Source of the DNA: Candidatus Bathyarchaeota archaeon
Lineage (GTDB): Archaea; Thermoproteota; Bathyarchaeia; Bathyarchaeales; DTEX01
DNA length: 13,697 nucleotides
NCBI GenBank assembly: GCA_021158305.1
Contig: JAGGUU010000113.1
Span: 1-13,697 of the forward strand
Direction: 5' to 3'
Shown here: positions 5,533 through 12,821 of the stretch, piece by piece
Numbering within the stretch: position 1 is the stretch's first letter
Layout: each line of letters begins with the position of its first letter
Translations under genes and position numbers: made by a program
Notes under the pieces: generated by a model
What the model was told of the DNA's origin: nothing
The model's database searches: none
Seen by the model: only the letters and a program-made list of their open reading frames with translations

Positions 5533-6563
5533 TTATGGAGAAGATGCTTGCTGTAGTCTTCTACGGAGTTAATGAAGGATATAAGATAGAGAAGGTCGAT
5601 GTTCCTTCAATAAAGGGAGACTATGATGTTCTAATAGAAGTTAAGCTAGCTGGTCTCTGTGGGACGGATCCAGCGATACTGGAGGGTCGTCACCCGGCAT
5701 CTCCACCCGTGATTCTTGGACATGAATATACTGGCGAAGTTGTTGATGTTGGAGACAAAGTGAAGAACGTTGAAGTTGGAGATCACGTCGTGGTAGATCC
5801 AAACATAAAATGTGGCAAGTGCTACTACTGCAGGAGAGGCAAGGAGAACCTATGCGAGAACATGACCACGCTCGGCATATTCATTGACGGCGGATTCACA
5901 AGATATAATGTCGCGCCTGAAAGTGCTGTATACAAGATACGCGATGATATGAGGTGGCGGGATGCCGTCCTTGTAGAACCCGTATCATGCGCCGTAAATG
6001 GAGTTATGCGGGCTAACGTAAAAGTTGGTGATGCCGTTGCGATAATAGGCGCCGGACCTATGGGTCTCATATGGACGCAGCTAGTGAAGCATAGAGGAGC
6101 CGGGCCAATAATCGTTAGCGATCTCGTAGAGAAGAGGCTGAAGATGGCTAAGAAGCTAGGTGCAGATATAGTTGTGAATCCGAAGGAGGAGGATTTCATC
6201 GAAGCTGTGAAGAACGCAACGGATGGAAGGATGGCTGATGTATGCGTAGAGGTTGTCGGCTCTCCGGTCACGGTTGAGCAGGCGATACGCGCCACAGGAT
6301 ATGGAGGCAGAACGGTGATCTTCGGAACTACAAAGAAGGGACTTAAAGTTTCGATTGAACCTTACAGCGTAATGAGATATGAGAGGGAGATAATCGGTTC
6401 ATACATTGCCAATCATACTTTTATCCCAGCAATCGCCGCAATGTATGAGCGTATAGTTAATTCAGACATGCTGATCACGCATGAATTTCCACTGGATCAG
6501 TTCGGGAAAGCCCTAGAAGCCCACAAATCTGGAGAAGCGATAAAGATAGTTCTAAAACCATAA
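5529..6563 (+). CDS. Second zinc-dependent medium-chain dehydrogenase (polyol/inositol-type, substrate unknown)
   Basis: This 344-residue protein has a complete set of medium-chain dehydrogenase residues: Cys44 (GLCGTD), His65-Glu66 (GHEY) and Glu150 (VEPVSC) at the catalytic zinc; Cys95, 98, 101 and 109 at the structural zinc; GAGPMG at 174-179; and Asp198 (VSD), which favours NAD. Its length and motifs fit the sorbitol/threonine dehydrogenase branch, and it lacks the N-terminal insert of its neighbour. It begins inside the stop of the iolM-like gene (ATGA overlap), so the two are translationally coupled and probably act in one pathway. No Gfo/Idh-type IolG is in the window. This enzyme may make the scyllo-inosose that IolM uses, or act on a later uronate. 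Start choices at 5529, 5535 and 5544 differ by two or five residues. Confidence 0.9.
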   Translation: MIMEKMLAVVFYGVNEGYKIEKVDVPSIKGDYDVLIEVKLAGLCGTDPAILEGRHPASPPVILGHEYTGEVVDVGDKVKNVEVGDHVVVDPNIKCGKCYYCRRGKENLCENMTTLGIFIDGGFTRYNVAPESAVYKIRDDMRWRDAVLVEPVSCAVNGVMRANVKVGDAVAIIGAGPMGLIWTQLVKHRGAGPIIVSDLVEKRLKMAKKLGADIVVNPKEEDFIEAVKNATDGRMADVCVEVVGSPVTVEQAIRATGYGGRTVIFGTTKKGLKVSIEPYSVMRYEREIIGSYIANHTFIPAIAAMYERIVNSDMLITHEFPLDQFGKALEAHKSGEAIKIVLKP

Positions 6564-6616
6564 ACTCCCCTTTTTTATGGAGTTAGTCTAAGTCTTTCTG
6601 TCTTTTTCATTTTTTG
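6563..6616 (+). terminator. Hairpin plus T-rich tract after the second dehydrogenase
   Basis: AACTCC (6563-6568) pairs with GGAGTT (6579-6584) starting at the stop codon. T-rich runs follow at 6594-6616 (CTTTCTG, CTTTTTC, ATTTTTTG). Archaeal termination relies on such T tracts, so the hydrolase-dehydrogenase transcript probably ends here at least in part. Confidence 0.5.
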
Positions 6617-6737
6617 CGGCTAGGGCTTTTATTGAACGACTTATCGGGTAAGGAGTTTCTTCTCCCAAACAAGATTGCATGGGAAGCAAAAGCCAGAAAG
6701 AGAGCAGGGAGATGAAACAGGAAAGAAGAAACAACCA

Positions 6738-6751
6738 TAAAGCTTAATTAG
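6738..6751 (+). promoter_or_regulatory. TATA-like box for the epimerase gene
   Basis: AAAGCTTAATTAG lies 30-40 bases upstream of the ATG at 6781, so the transcript would have almost no leader. The stretch before it (about 6680-6735) is strikingly purine-rich. No supported gene lies in 6564-6780. Confidence 0.35.
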
Positions 6752-6780
6752 TCTATGAAGCATCCTTGTTTGGAAGAAGA

Positions 6781-7581
6781 ATGTTTCCCATAGCAATAGT
6801 GGCGGCTGTAGAACCCGGAATTAATCCCTTAGGCCTAAGCGGAGAACCCGAGTTAGTCTTCAGAGAAGCCTCCAGAATGGGTTATGATGGCGTTGAGCTT
6901 GTGATCAAGGATCCATCCTCCTTCGACGTTAATAAAGTCGAAAGGTTATCTGAAGAATTTGGGCTTTCAGTAGCAGCTGTGGGAACGGTTCCAACATACA
7001 TGATTTACGGCTTAAGTCTTTCATCACCGGAGAAAAGGATTAGGGAGAAAGCGATCGAAAGGATCAAGGAGTACTTGGAGATTGGGCATAGACTGAATTC
7101 TCCGATAATAATAGGTTCAGTTAAGGGGAAGCCAGAGGATCGTAGGCGCGGAATGGAGAATCTAAAGAGCTCCTTAAGGGTCTGTGCAGAGTACGCTGAG
7201 AAGATAGAGGCGCGTATTCTAATAGAGCCGCTGAACAGGTATGAATCTACAATAGTGAATACATTGAGGGAAGCCGTTAATTTGAGGAATGAGCTGGGCT
7301 CCGAGAGTATCGGAGTTATGGCGGATACATTTCATATGAATATTGAGGAGAGATCACTCTATGATAGTATAGTTGAAGCCGACGGCTACTTAGGGCATGT
7401 GCATATAGCGGACAGCAATAGGTTGGCTCCCGGAGAGGGACATCTGGACTTTAATCAGGTTATGGCTGCATTGGATAAGATAGGCTATCGTTCTTTTCTT
7501 AGCGCCGAGATCCTTCCCCTCCCAAACCCACGTGAAGCTGCTGAAAAAACGATCAGATACATTAAGATGATACTCTCGTGA
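6781..7581 (+). CDS. iolO: TIM-barrel sugar epimerase, IolO-like 5-keto-L-gluconate epimerase
   Basis: This 266-residue protein of the AP-endonuclease-2/xylose-isomerase-like barrel superfamily closely resembles, from memory, Thermotoga maritima TM0416 (IolO, about 270 residues). That enzyme epimerises 5-keto-L-gluconate to D-tagaturonate. Shared stretches are LIEPLNRYE (147-155), VMADTFHMNIEE (179-190), HVHIADSNR and APGEGHLDF (206-224), and AEILPLP (242-248). The likely metal ligands are Glu149, Asp182, His208 and Glu243, with His185 nearby. I start at the ATG at 6781 with GGAAGAAG before it; a TTG at 6766 would add five residues. The gene follows the two dehydrogenases after a probable terminator and has its own TATA-like box, so it may form a second transcript of the same pathway. 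Tagatose/psicose 3-epimerases are the nearest alternative. Confidence 0.88.
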   Translation: MFPIAIVAAVEPGINPLGLSGEPELVFREASRMGYDGVELVIKDPSSFDVNKVERLSEEFGLSVAAVGTVPTYMIYGLSLSSPEKRIREKAIERIKEYLEIGHRLNSPIIIGSVKGKPEDRRRGMENLKSSLRVCAEYAEKIEARILIEPLNRYESTIVNTLREAVNLRNELGSESIGVMADTFHMNIEERSLYDSIVEADGYLGHVHIADSNRLAPGEGHLDFNQVMAALDKIGYRSFLSAEILPLPNPREAAEKTIRYIKMILS

Positions 7582-7658
7582 TTTGTATTTAATTGCTCGG
7601 TGGACTAAAGTTTTCTCGTGACTCTTTCTTCATTCTTGAATCTGTTTTTGAGTTCTCC

Positions 7659-7673
7659 ATAAAAATTATATTT
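7659..7673 (+). promoter_or_regulatory. TATA-like tract before the second TIM-barrel gene
   Basis: ATAAAAATTATATTT ends right at the ATG at 7674. If it is a true TATA box, transcription begins near 7695 and translation must start further in, at the TTG at 7731, which has GAAGTGAT (7717-7724) six bases before it. If the gene is read through from iolO, the ATG remains possible. Confidence 0.35.
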
Positions 7674-8600
7674 ATGGATCTGCAAAGCAGATTAAATCAA
7701 TCATGCGTTGAGCTGAGAAGTGATTACGAGTTGAAGATTGGAATAAACCTATCGCTTGATAATGATCGAGATTATGAGGCGGCCTTGATCGAGCAGCTGA
7801 AAATCTTTGAAGAGGTTAAATTCGATAACGTCGAGATTTCCCCTGACTGTTCCGGAATTATAAAGAACGGCTCGCTCGATAAAAGAGAATGCTCTAATCT
7901 TCTTAATATTCTATCAAGCTATAGATTCTCCTATACGGTGCATGCGCCTGATGAAATGAACTTGGTAAGTCCTCTGCTCCTGAAGATTTCAGAGAAGGTA
8001 ATGAAGTCATGCATAGATCTCTGTGTCATGCTAGACGCAGATGTGCTCGTGGTGCATTCAGGCTATATTACGCCGGCTGATAAGATGTCTGAGCCTGAAG
8101 CTCTGCGAATCCTCGTCGACTCCTTGAAGAAGTGGGGAAGATACGCTCGCGACTCAGGAGTGCTAATTGGAGTTGAGAATGGAGATCCATGCCCCACTCA
8201 TCTATGTAAAGAAGTTGATAAGCTAATCGATGTTGTCAGAAACGTAAATATGGATAGTGTAGGTATAACATTCGATGTTGGCCACGCTTTCCTCTCTGCG
8301 AGTTATTACAAATTTAATTTTCTGGAGGCAGTCAGAAACGTTGTATCTTATATGATTCATGTACACTTACATGATAACTTCGGCGAATTTGACCCGCTCT
8401 CGCCAGACAAGAAGAACATTACCTTTGGCTACGGAGACCTGCACATGCCGATTGGATGGGGTAAGATACCGTACAAGGAAGTTTTCCGATTGATCAAGGA
8501 AGGATATAAGCGTGAACTCTATCTTTTAGAGATCGACCCCAAATTCAAAGAGTACTATGGATATGCTGTTGCAAAGCTAAAAGAGATGTTGATCTCCTGA
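7674..8600 (+). CDS. Second TIM-barrel sugar isomerase/epimerase
   Basis: A 308-residue protein (289 if started at the TTG at 7731, where the conserved part KIGINLSL begins). It has the strand-end motifs of the xylose-isomerase-like barrel: TVHAP (88-92), VVHSGY (126-131), GVENGDP (166-172) with Glu168, TFDVGHAF (199-206) with Asp201 and His204, IHVHLHDN (228-235), and LEID (285-288) with Glu286. GWGKIPY (261-267) is the usual glycine loop. It is clearly diverged from the iolO-like neighbour, with longer loops after strand seven, and is not a recent duplicate. It follows iolO on the same strand and converges on the PhoU gene with 43 bases between. A step after D-tagaturonate, or sugar-phosphate isomerisation, would suit the context; the sequence does not show the substrate. 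Confidence 0.82.
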   Translation: MDLQSRLNQSCVELRSDYELKIGINLSLDNDRDYEAALIEQLKIFEEVKFDNVEISPDCSGIIKNGSLDKRECSNLLNILSSYRFSYTVHAPDEMNLVSPLLLKISEKVMKSCIDLCVMLDADVLVVHSGYITPADKMSEPEALRILVDSLKKWGRYARDSGVLIGVENGDPCPTHLCKEVDKLIDVVRNVNMDSVGITFDVGHAFLSASYYKFNFLEAVRNVVSYMIHVHLHDNFGEFDPLSPDKKNITFGYGDLHMPIGWGKIPYKEVFRLIKEGYKRELYLLEIDPKFKEYYGYAVAKLKEMLIS

Positions 8601-8643
8601 TCTCCAAAGGCTAATATGATGAACCATGAATTACTTAGTAATT

Positions 8644-9681
8644 TTAGAGGTCACGTTGATGTTTTAACGTGGCTGAGAGGTAGGTTATATATCTATTGTA
8701 TGTTTCATTTATTATTGATCTACCTTTATTCATAGCCATATGTAATATATCTATCACTTGGATTAATTTGATGAGGCTTACTGGATCCAAGGATTTGTCC
8801 GCTACATAATTGTCCAGGATACTTTTCATCTTCCTCAAAAATTCCTCTTCATCTCTGAATACTTTATCAACGTTTTCCACATCATTAGCTAGGAAAATGT
8901 TTAAGGCATCTTGGTACGTTCTTGTTGCTGCTTGGCTGAGCTCGATTAGTTCCCGGCGTAAGGAAGAAGGTATCTTAAGGTCTTTAGAGGTTTTCTTAGC
9001 TATCTCAACGGCGTAGTCACCTATCCTTTCAAGATCCTTAACTATTGTTCTGTAGATCAATGATTCCTCCAACATGCTTATTCCTATATTGCTGGCTGCC
9101 AAGCTTCCCTGTGTGAGCATCAGCTGCCTAATGATGAAAAGATTTAGACGATCTACCTCGTCGTCGAGCTTCACGGTTTCTTCAGCCATCTTTACATCAT
9201 TCTCTACAAATGCTTCTATTGCGTTTCTATGCATGGACGAGACTGCTCTGAGCATCTTTGATAAGCCTTTCTGAATCGTCAGAGCTGAAGAGTTGAATAA
9301 TGTGGTCAATATCATCTCCTTGTCATGCTCCTCAGATATCTCGAGACCCATGAACTTCCATGAATTGTTTCTAATGAATGATTCTATGCTTGGATCTATT
9401 TGGAGACTCGAGACCAGCTTGATGTTCTGGTAGCCAGCGAGGTATGCTGCAATTATAAGTCTAAGTATCTCGTCTTTTTTCCTCGAGTTAACCTCTATGC
9501 TAATCGCTGAATTTAGAATCTTCTCGGCATCTCTTTTCAGCTTAATCAGCAGGCTTGAGTTTCCTTTGGGAACTAGGATCAGCTCCTCGCTCGGTTTTAA
9601 CCCGACCTGATTAACCCATTTTTTAGGAAGGGAAACAATGAATGTTGTTCCTCCAATAACTTGAACCTTCCTTACTTCCAT
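8644..9681 (-). CDS. AbrB-PhoU fusion regulator
   Basis: This 345-residue protein begins with a SpoVT-AbrB swapped-hairpin DNA-binding domain (about residues 1-48, TTFIVSLPKKWVNQVGL) and continues with a linker and two helical PhoU-like repeats. The first PhoU repeat (about 130-235) has EVDRL at 175-179 and DLERIGDYAVEIAK at 216-229, the acidic metal-binding signature. In the second (about 245-335) the matching segment, DILHMAMNKGRSIIN, has lost the acidic residues. Such fusions are common in archaea and are taken to be phosphate-responsive regulators, although no Pst transporter is present here. The start ATG at 9681 has no strong Shine-Dalgarno site. A TATA-like box and a small inverted repeat lie upstream, consistent with self-control. 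It converges on the second TIM-barrel gene. The domain call is firm; the regulon is unknown. Confidence 0.9.
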   Translation of the reverse strand: MEVRKVQVIGGTTFIVSLPKKWVNQVGLKPSEELILVPKGNSSLLIKLKRDAEKILNSAISIEVNSRKKDEILRLIIAAYLAGYQNIKLVSSLQIDPSIESFIRNNSWKFMGLEISEEHDKEMILTTLFNSSALTIQKGLSKMLRAVSSMHRNAIEAFVENDVKMAEETVKLDDEVDRLNLFIIRQLMLTQGSLAASNIGISMLEESLIYRTIVKDLERIGDYAVEIAKKTSKDLKIPSSLRRELIELSQAATRTYQDALNIFLANDVENVDKVFRDEEEFLRKMKSILDNYVADKSLDPVSLIKLIQVIDILHMAMNKGRSIINETYNRYITYLSATLKHQRDL

Positions 9682-9750
9682 GGTTTTTCCCTTACCGGCT
9701 CTACAGCATTTTATGCATAACTAACCTCACAGATATTTCCAAACCCCTCT

Positions 9751-9774
9751 ATAGAATTTTCTATTTATTTAAAT
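9751..9774 (-). promoter_or_regulatory. Promoter and possible operator of the AbrB-PhoU gene
   Basis: On the minus strand ATTTAAATAAAT (9774-9763) is a good TATA box, giving a start near 9738 and a leader of about 55 bases. Overlapping its downstream edge, ATAGAA and TTCTAT (9751-9756 and 9759-9764) form a perfect six-base inverted repeat two bases apart, well placed for an operator. The rest of 9682-9919 shows no gene. Confidence 0.45.
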
Positions 9775-9919
9775 GTTCTATTCATCTATAAAAACACGTT
9801 GGAGACCTAATCGAGGCTTCCATGTCTTTTCTACATCAATATTTCTTCATGTCACGGCGTGGCGTCTTCACTTTAGTTATGCTTGAGGTTCTCTTATATT
9901 GCTAAGCCGCGTATCCTCG

Positions 9920-11296
9920 CTACTCATAAATGATGGCCTTTATTCCCTTCACTTTACAGATCGCTTGTAGCTCCTCGACGTAGTCTCCGTAGACTAAAAC
10001 CCAGTGGAAGCCTCGCCATTCCCTAAGAATTCCTGAAGGGTTAGCAACTTTCACCTCAACCTGCGAACGGCATATCCTTAGATTAGGGCTTCCAACGATT
10101 CTGCCCTTCACGATGAGCATTTCATCCATGTCAAAGGATAGCCCGGCTATTGTAACCTCTCCTTCTCTGAAGAATACTTTTGGAGTAGCTCCGTAGTTTG
10201 ACTCATGATGCGTTCTCACCTGATAGGGAAGCGCGGACTCGTTGAACCCTAAAAGCTTCGTTGGCGATGTACAATGCGCTAGGATAAGTGTTCCATCTTT
10301 CTCATTTACTGTTGGATCATTAAAGAATGCTGGTTTCCCGGAGATGTGCCGCATAAGATAATGCAGAATCATGGCTGTCGGGTCGGCTTCGCACGTTGCT
10401 ACTATTCCGTCATCGTTGAGCTTAGAGAAAGCGAAGCATGGAGTAGCCTTCGTCCTCTCAACGAGTTCGCTTAGGCAATTCACAGTTATCCAATCAGCTT
10501 CATTCTCCTCTACGTATTTCTTCAGAACCATATAGTATATTCCTGCTCGAAGGAGTTTCTCAGCAGTCGGCTCAACGACCTCTACGGCTCCGGATGTGAA
10601 TTCTCCAATTACCCTTTCAGCCTCTACGCGTCTATATTTGTCTTTAAGAAACTCATTGAAGTCCTCAACGAACTTGCTGTATGTGTAAAATCGAGTTTTG
10701 TATCCGAAAATCTCGCTTCCCTTTTTAAATGAGAGCCATCCTCCGAAGGCTAAGTTCATGGGTCCTACACATACAAGCTTCGCCGATGATATTCTTCTCA
10801 AAGCATAGACTGCTCTCAGAATAGCCTTTAGCTTCTCCGGATCTCCTTCCACAAGGAAAATTTTATCCGAGAGTTTATGCTCCTCAAGTCTCTTATACAT
10901 CGGAGGATTGAACAGCGTTCCGGCGTAAATGTTCGGCCTAAACTGGTCATAGAAGACTACATAATTAGATGTTGCAACTATTCCATACGATAAGTCTCCA
11001 GCGGATATCCATCCGGCTGGAAATAGCGTTAAGACTAGATTCACGTCAGCTTTCCTAAGATCTTCTGTTCTCTCCAATAAATCGTCTACGTTCTCAATCT
11101 CTATTGTTGGTAGAAGATCTACTTCTATGCCTTCTCCTCTAAGATTCGCAATTAGATCCTCGATTTGTCTATGAATATTTGTTTTCTCCTTCTCGTAGTC
11201 TTCCCTACACCGTACAAAGCCCCAGTAGCCTTCTTCGGCTTTCTCCTCAGAGAGCCATCGGTCAATAGGTTTAATAATCAGAAGCCTAACGTTCAA
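9920..11296 (-). CDS. L-fucose isomerase-like protein
   Basis: The 458-residue protein matches the L-fucose/L-arabinose isomerase superfamily. An N-terminal Rossmann-like half (1-170) is followed by the C-terminal catalytic half with CEADPTAMILHYL (302-314), GKPAFFNDP (320-328) and LILAHCTSP (337-345). These give the expected Mn ligands Glu303, Asp327 and His341. GFHWVLVYGDY (429-439) near the end is also typical. The start is TTG at 11296: an in-frame TAG stands two codons upstream and GGGGAGA (11303-11309) is correctly spaced. A TATA-like box lies in the 58-base gap after the membrane subunit gene. Members interconvert aldoses and ketoses, but many archaeal homologues have no known substrate. 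The sugar cluster to the left may be functionally related, but the distance and the PhoU gene between make that only a suggestion. Confidence 0.82.
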   Translation of the reverse strand: MNVRLLIIKPIDRWLSEEKAEEGYWGFVRCREDYEKEKTNIHRQIEDLIANLRGEGIEVDLLPTIEIENVDDLLERTEDLRKADVNLVLTLFPAGWISAGDLSYGIVATSNYVVFYDQFRPNIYAGTLFNPPMYKRLEEHKLSDKIFLVEGDPEKLKAILRAVYALRRISSAKLVCVGPMNLAFGGWLSFKKGSEIFGYKTRFYTYSKFVEDFNEFLKDKYRRVEAERVIGEFTSGAVEVVEPTAEKLLRAGIYYMVLKKYVEENEADWITVNCLSELVERTKATPCFAFSKLNDDGIVATCEADPTAMILHYLMRHISGKPAFFNDPTVNEKDGTLILAHCTSPTKLLGFNESALPYQVRTHHESNYGATPKVFFREGEVTIAGLSFDMDEMLIVKGRIVGSPNLRICRSQVEVKVANPSGILREWRGFHWVLVYGDYVEELQAICKVKGIKAIIYE

Positions 11297-11333
11297 ACTC
11301 TATCTCCCCAAAGGCTCTATACGTAGCTTGTTG

Positions 11334-11345
11334 CTTTATATTTTT
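11334..11345 (-). promoter_or_regulatory. TATA-like box for the fucose-isomerase-like gene
   Basis: Read leftward, AAAAATATAAAG lies just after the stop of the membrane-subunit gene and about 40 bases before the TTG start. The isomerase-like gene can therefore be transcribed apart from the membrane complex operon. Confidence 0.4.
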
Positions 11346-11354
11346 TCCATTTTA

Positions 11355-12821
11355 TTAACCGCTCGCGATGAGGGATTCTGCAGCTTGACGGGCGAATTCT
11401 ATGAAGGGAGACGGATAGATTCCGATGGCAACGCATGCTAGCGCCAATAAGACTATCGGAATAAGCATTAGGAAGGGAGCTTCATGCACCCTGCTTATCC
11501 TGCCGGAGGGAGACGACCAGATGATTATTCTTATCAGCCGAAGATAATAGGCGAATCCAAGCAGAATATTCGCCAAGAGTATAACTGTGGGAATATACGC
11601 GTTGCATCTAATTCCAGAATAGATGATCATTAATTCGCTTATGAAGCCGTTCAGAGGAGGAATTCCAGAAATAGCTAATGCGCCTATTGCGAACGTTACG
11701 GCCGTCAATGGCATTCTACGGCCGATTCCAGAGAGTCTAGCTAGGCTTCTAGTCCCCGCCCTATAGATGAATGCTCCAGCACAGAGGAACAAGAGACATT
11801 TCATTAATGCGTGATTCATGATGTGCATTAGGGCGGCTGTTAAACCTAGGACTGCATTTGCTTGCGTTGTAGCTGTGGAGACCGCGAAGAGAATATAGCC
11901 CATTTGAGCTATGCTGCTGTAGGCCAGAAGCCTCTTAATATCATCTTGTAGAAGTGCAGCTAGGTTTCCATAGCTCATCGTCAATATTGAGATAGCCATC
12001 AAAGCAGCTTGCCACGAAGAATTTATCGGAGAATAGATGGAGAAAAGGCTTCTGATAATCGCGTAGACGCCGGTTTTTATGACTATCCCGGAGAGAAGAG
12101 CACTTATCGGAGTGGGAGCAGCTGGATGGGCATCTGGAAGCCACATGTGCAGAGGAAAGATGGCGGCTTTAACGCCGAAGCCCAGCAAGATGAAAGATAG
12201 GCTGACGTATCCCCAAATGCTCGAATTAACTATCATACTTGATGTCTGGGTGAAGCTTAAAGTTCCCGTTAGGCCGTAGAGGAGTGAGATTCCGAAGAGT
12301 ATTGAGGCGCTTCCTGCAGAGCTCATAACCAGATATTTCAGCCCGGCCTCGATGGGTTCCCACTCATGCTTCCTGAAGGCTACGAGCGCGTATGAGGAGA
12401 TGCACATGAGCTCCCAGAATACGAAGAGTGTGAAGAAGTCTCCTGCAAATGCTACTCCGAGCATTCCGCAAGTCATCGCCGACAGCAACGTATAGTAGAA
12501 TGGGATTCCATCGTCTTCTTTCATGTACTCGATTGAGTAGACTGTGGCTAGTAAGCCTAGAATGGTGGAGATCAAAGCCATAAAGACGCTTAGCCGATCG
12601 ATTACCAAGCATGAGCTTAACGGGCTGGCCTTTACGGGAAGAGTCACCGGTCCTGATAGGGCTTTAACGAAGAGTTCGCGTAGAGAAAGACCGGAAAGGA
12701 CTAATCCGACGGCAACGTAGACTCCGCAGAGATTCTTTAGGCGAATCTTTGTCTCCAGCCATCCCATTAATGGCGTCGTAACCGTGAATGCGATTAGCGT
12801 ATCAATTGGTTGACTAAACAT
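11355..12821 (-). CDS. Proton/ion-translocating membrane subunit (NuoM/NuoN/MrpD/HyfB-like)
   Basis: A 488-residue, strongly hydrophobic protein with about fourteen transmembrane helices, the usual size for this family of antiporter-like subunits in complex I, F420H2 dehydrogenase, Mrp antiporters and membrane-bound hydrogenases. Key channel residues are present: Glu137 in FVFWELM, Lys218 in GFGVKAAIFPLHMWLPD, Lys249 in IKTGVYAIIR, Lys341 after MNHAL, and Glu396 in GFISE. The text around Lys218-Lys249 is closest to MrpD and hydrogenase-4 type subunits. Start ATG at 12821 overlaps the previous stop by one base (TAATG) with GGGAGGAG upstream, so it is coupled to the NuoL-like gene. It appears to be the last gene of the complex operon. 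Which complex it belongs to cannot be told from this window. Confidence 0.88.
   Translation of the reverse strand: MFSQPIDTLIAFTVTTPLMGWLETKIRLKNLCGVYVAVGLVLSGLSLRELFVKALSGPVTLPVKASPLSSCLVIDRLSVFMALISTILGLLATVYSIEYMKEDDGIPFYYTLLSAMTCGMLGVAFAGDFFTLFVFWELMCISSYALVAFRKHEWEPIEAGLKYLVMSSAGSASILFGISLLYGLTGTLSFTQTSSMIVNSSIWGYVSLSFILLGFGVKAAIFPLHMWLPDAHPAAPTPISALLSGIVIKTGVYAIIRSLFSIYSPINSSWQAALMAISILTMSYGNLAALLQDDIKRLLAYSSIAQMGYILFAVSTATTQANAVLGLTAALMHIMNHALMKCLLFLCAGAFIYRAGTRSLARLSGIGRRMPLTAVTFAIGALAISGIPPLNGFISELMIIYSGIRCNAYIPTVILLANILLGFAYYLRLIRIIIWSSPSGRISRVHEAPFLMLIPIVLLALACVAIGIYPSPFIEFARQAAESLIASG

Noticed and set aside
5825..6295. 156-codon open frame on the minus strand
   Set aside because: It is fully antisense to the second dehydrogenase, whose zinc and NAD motifs are intact, and its Ser/Thr-rich product reflects the codon bias of the real gene.
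6679..6747. 22-codon open frame starting MGSKSQKESREM
   Set aside because: It lies in the purine-rich leader, is almost all charged residues as such sequence would give by chance, and has no Shine-Dalgarno site.
8652..8671. Inverted repeat CACGTT/AACGTG at the end of the AbrB-PhoU gene
   Set aside because: The six-pair stem falls inside the last codons and no T run follows in the leftward direction, so a terminator is not supported.
8616..8676. C/D-box small RNA candidate: ATGATGA (8616-8622) and CTGA (8673-8676), with a C'-like GTTGATG between
   Set aside because: The spacing is right for an archaeal C/D RNA, but no D' box and no terminal stem are present, and half of it lies in the 3' end of the PhoU coding region.
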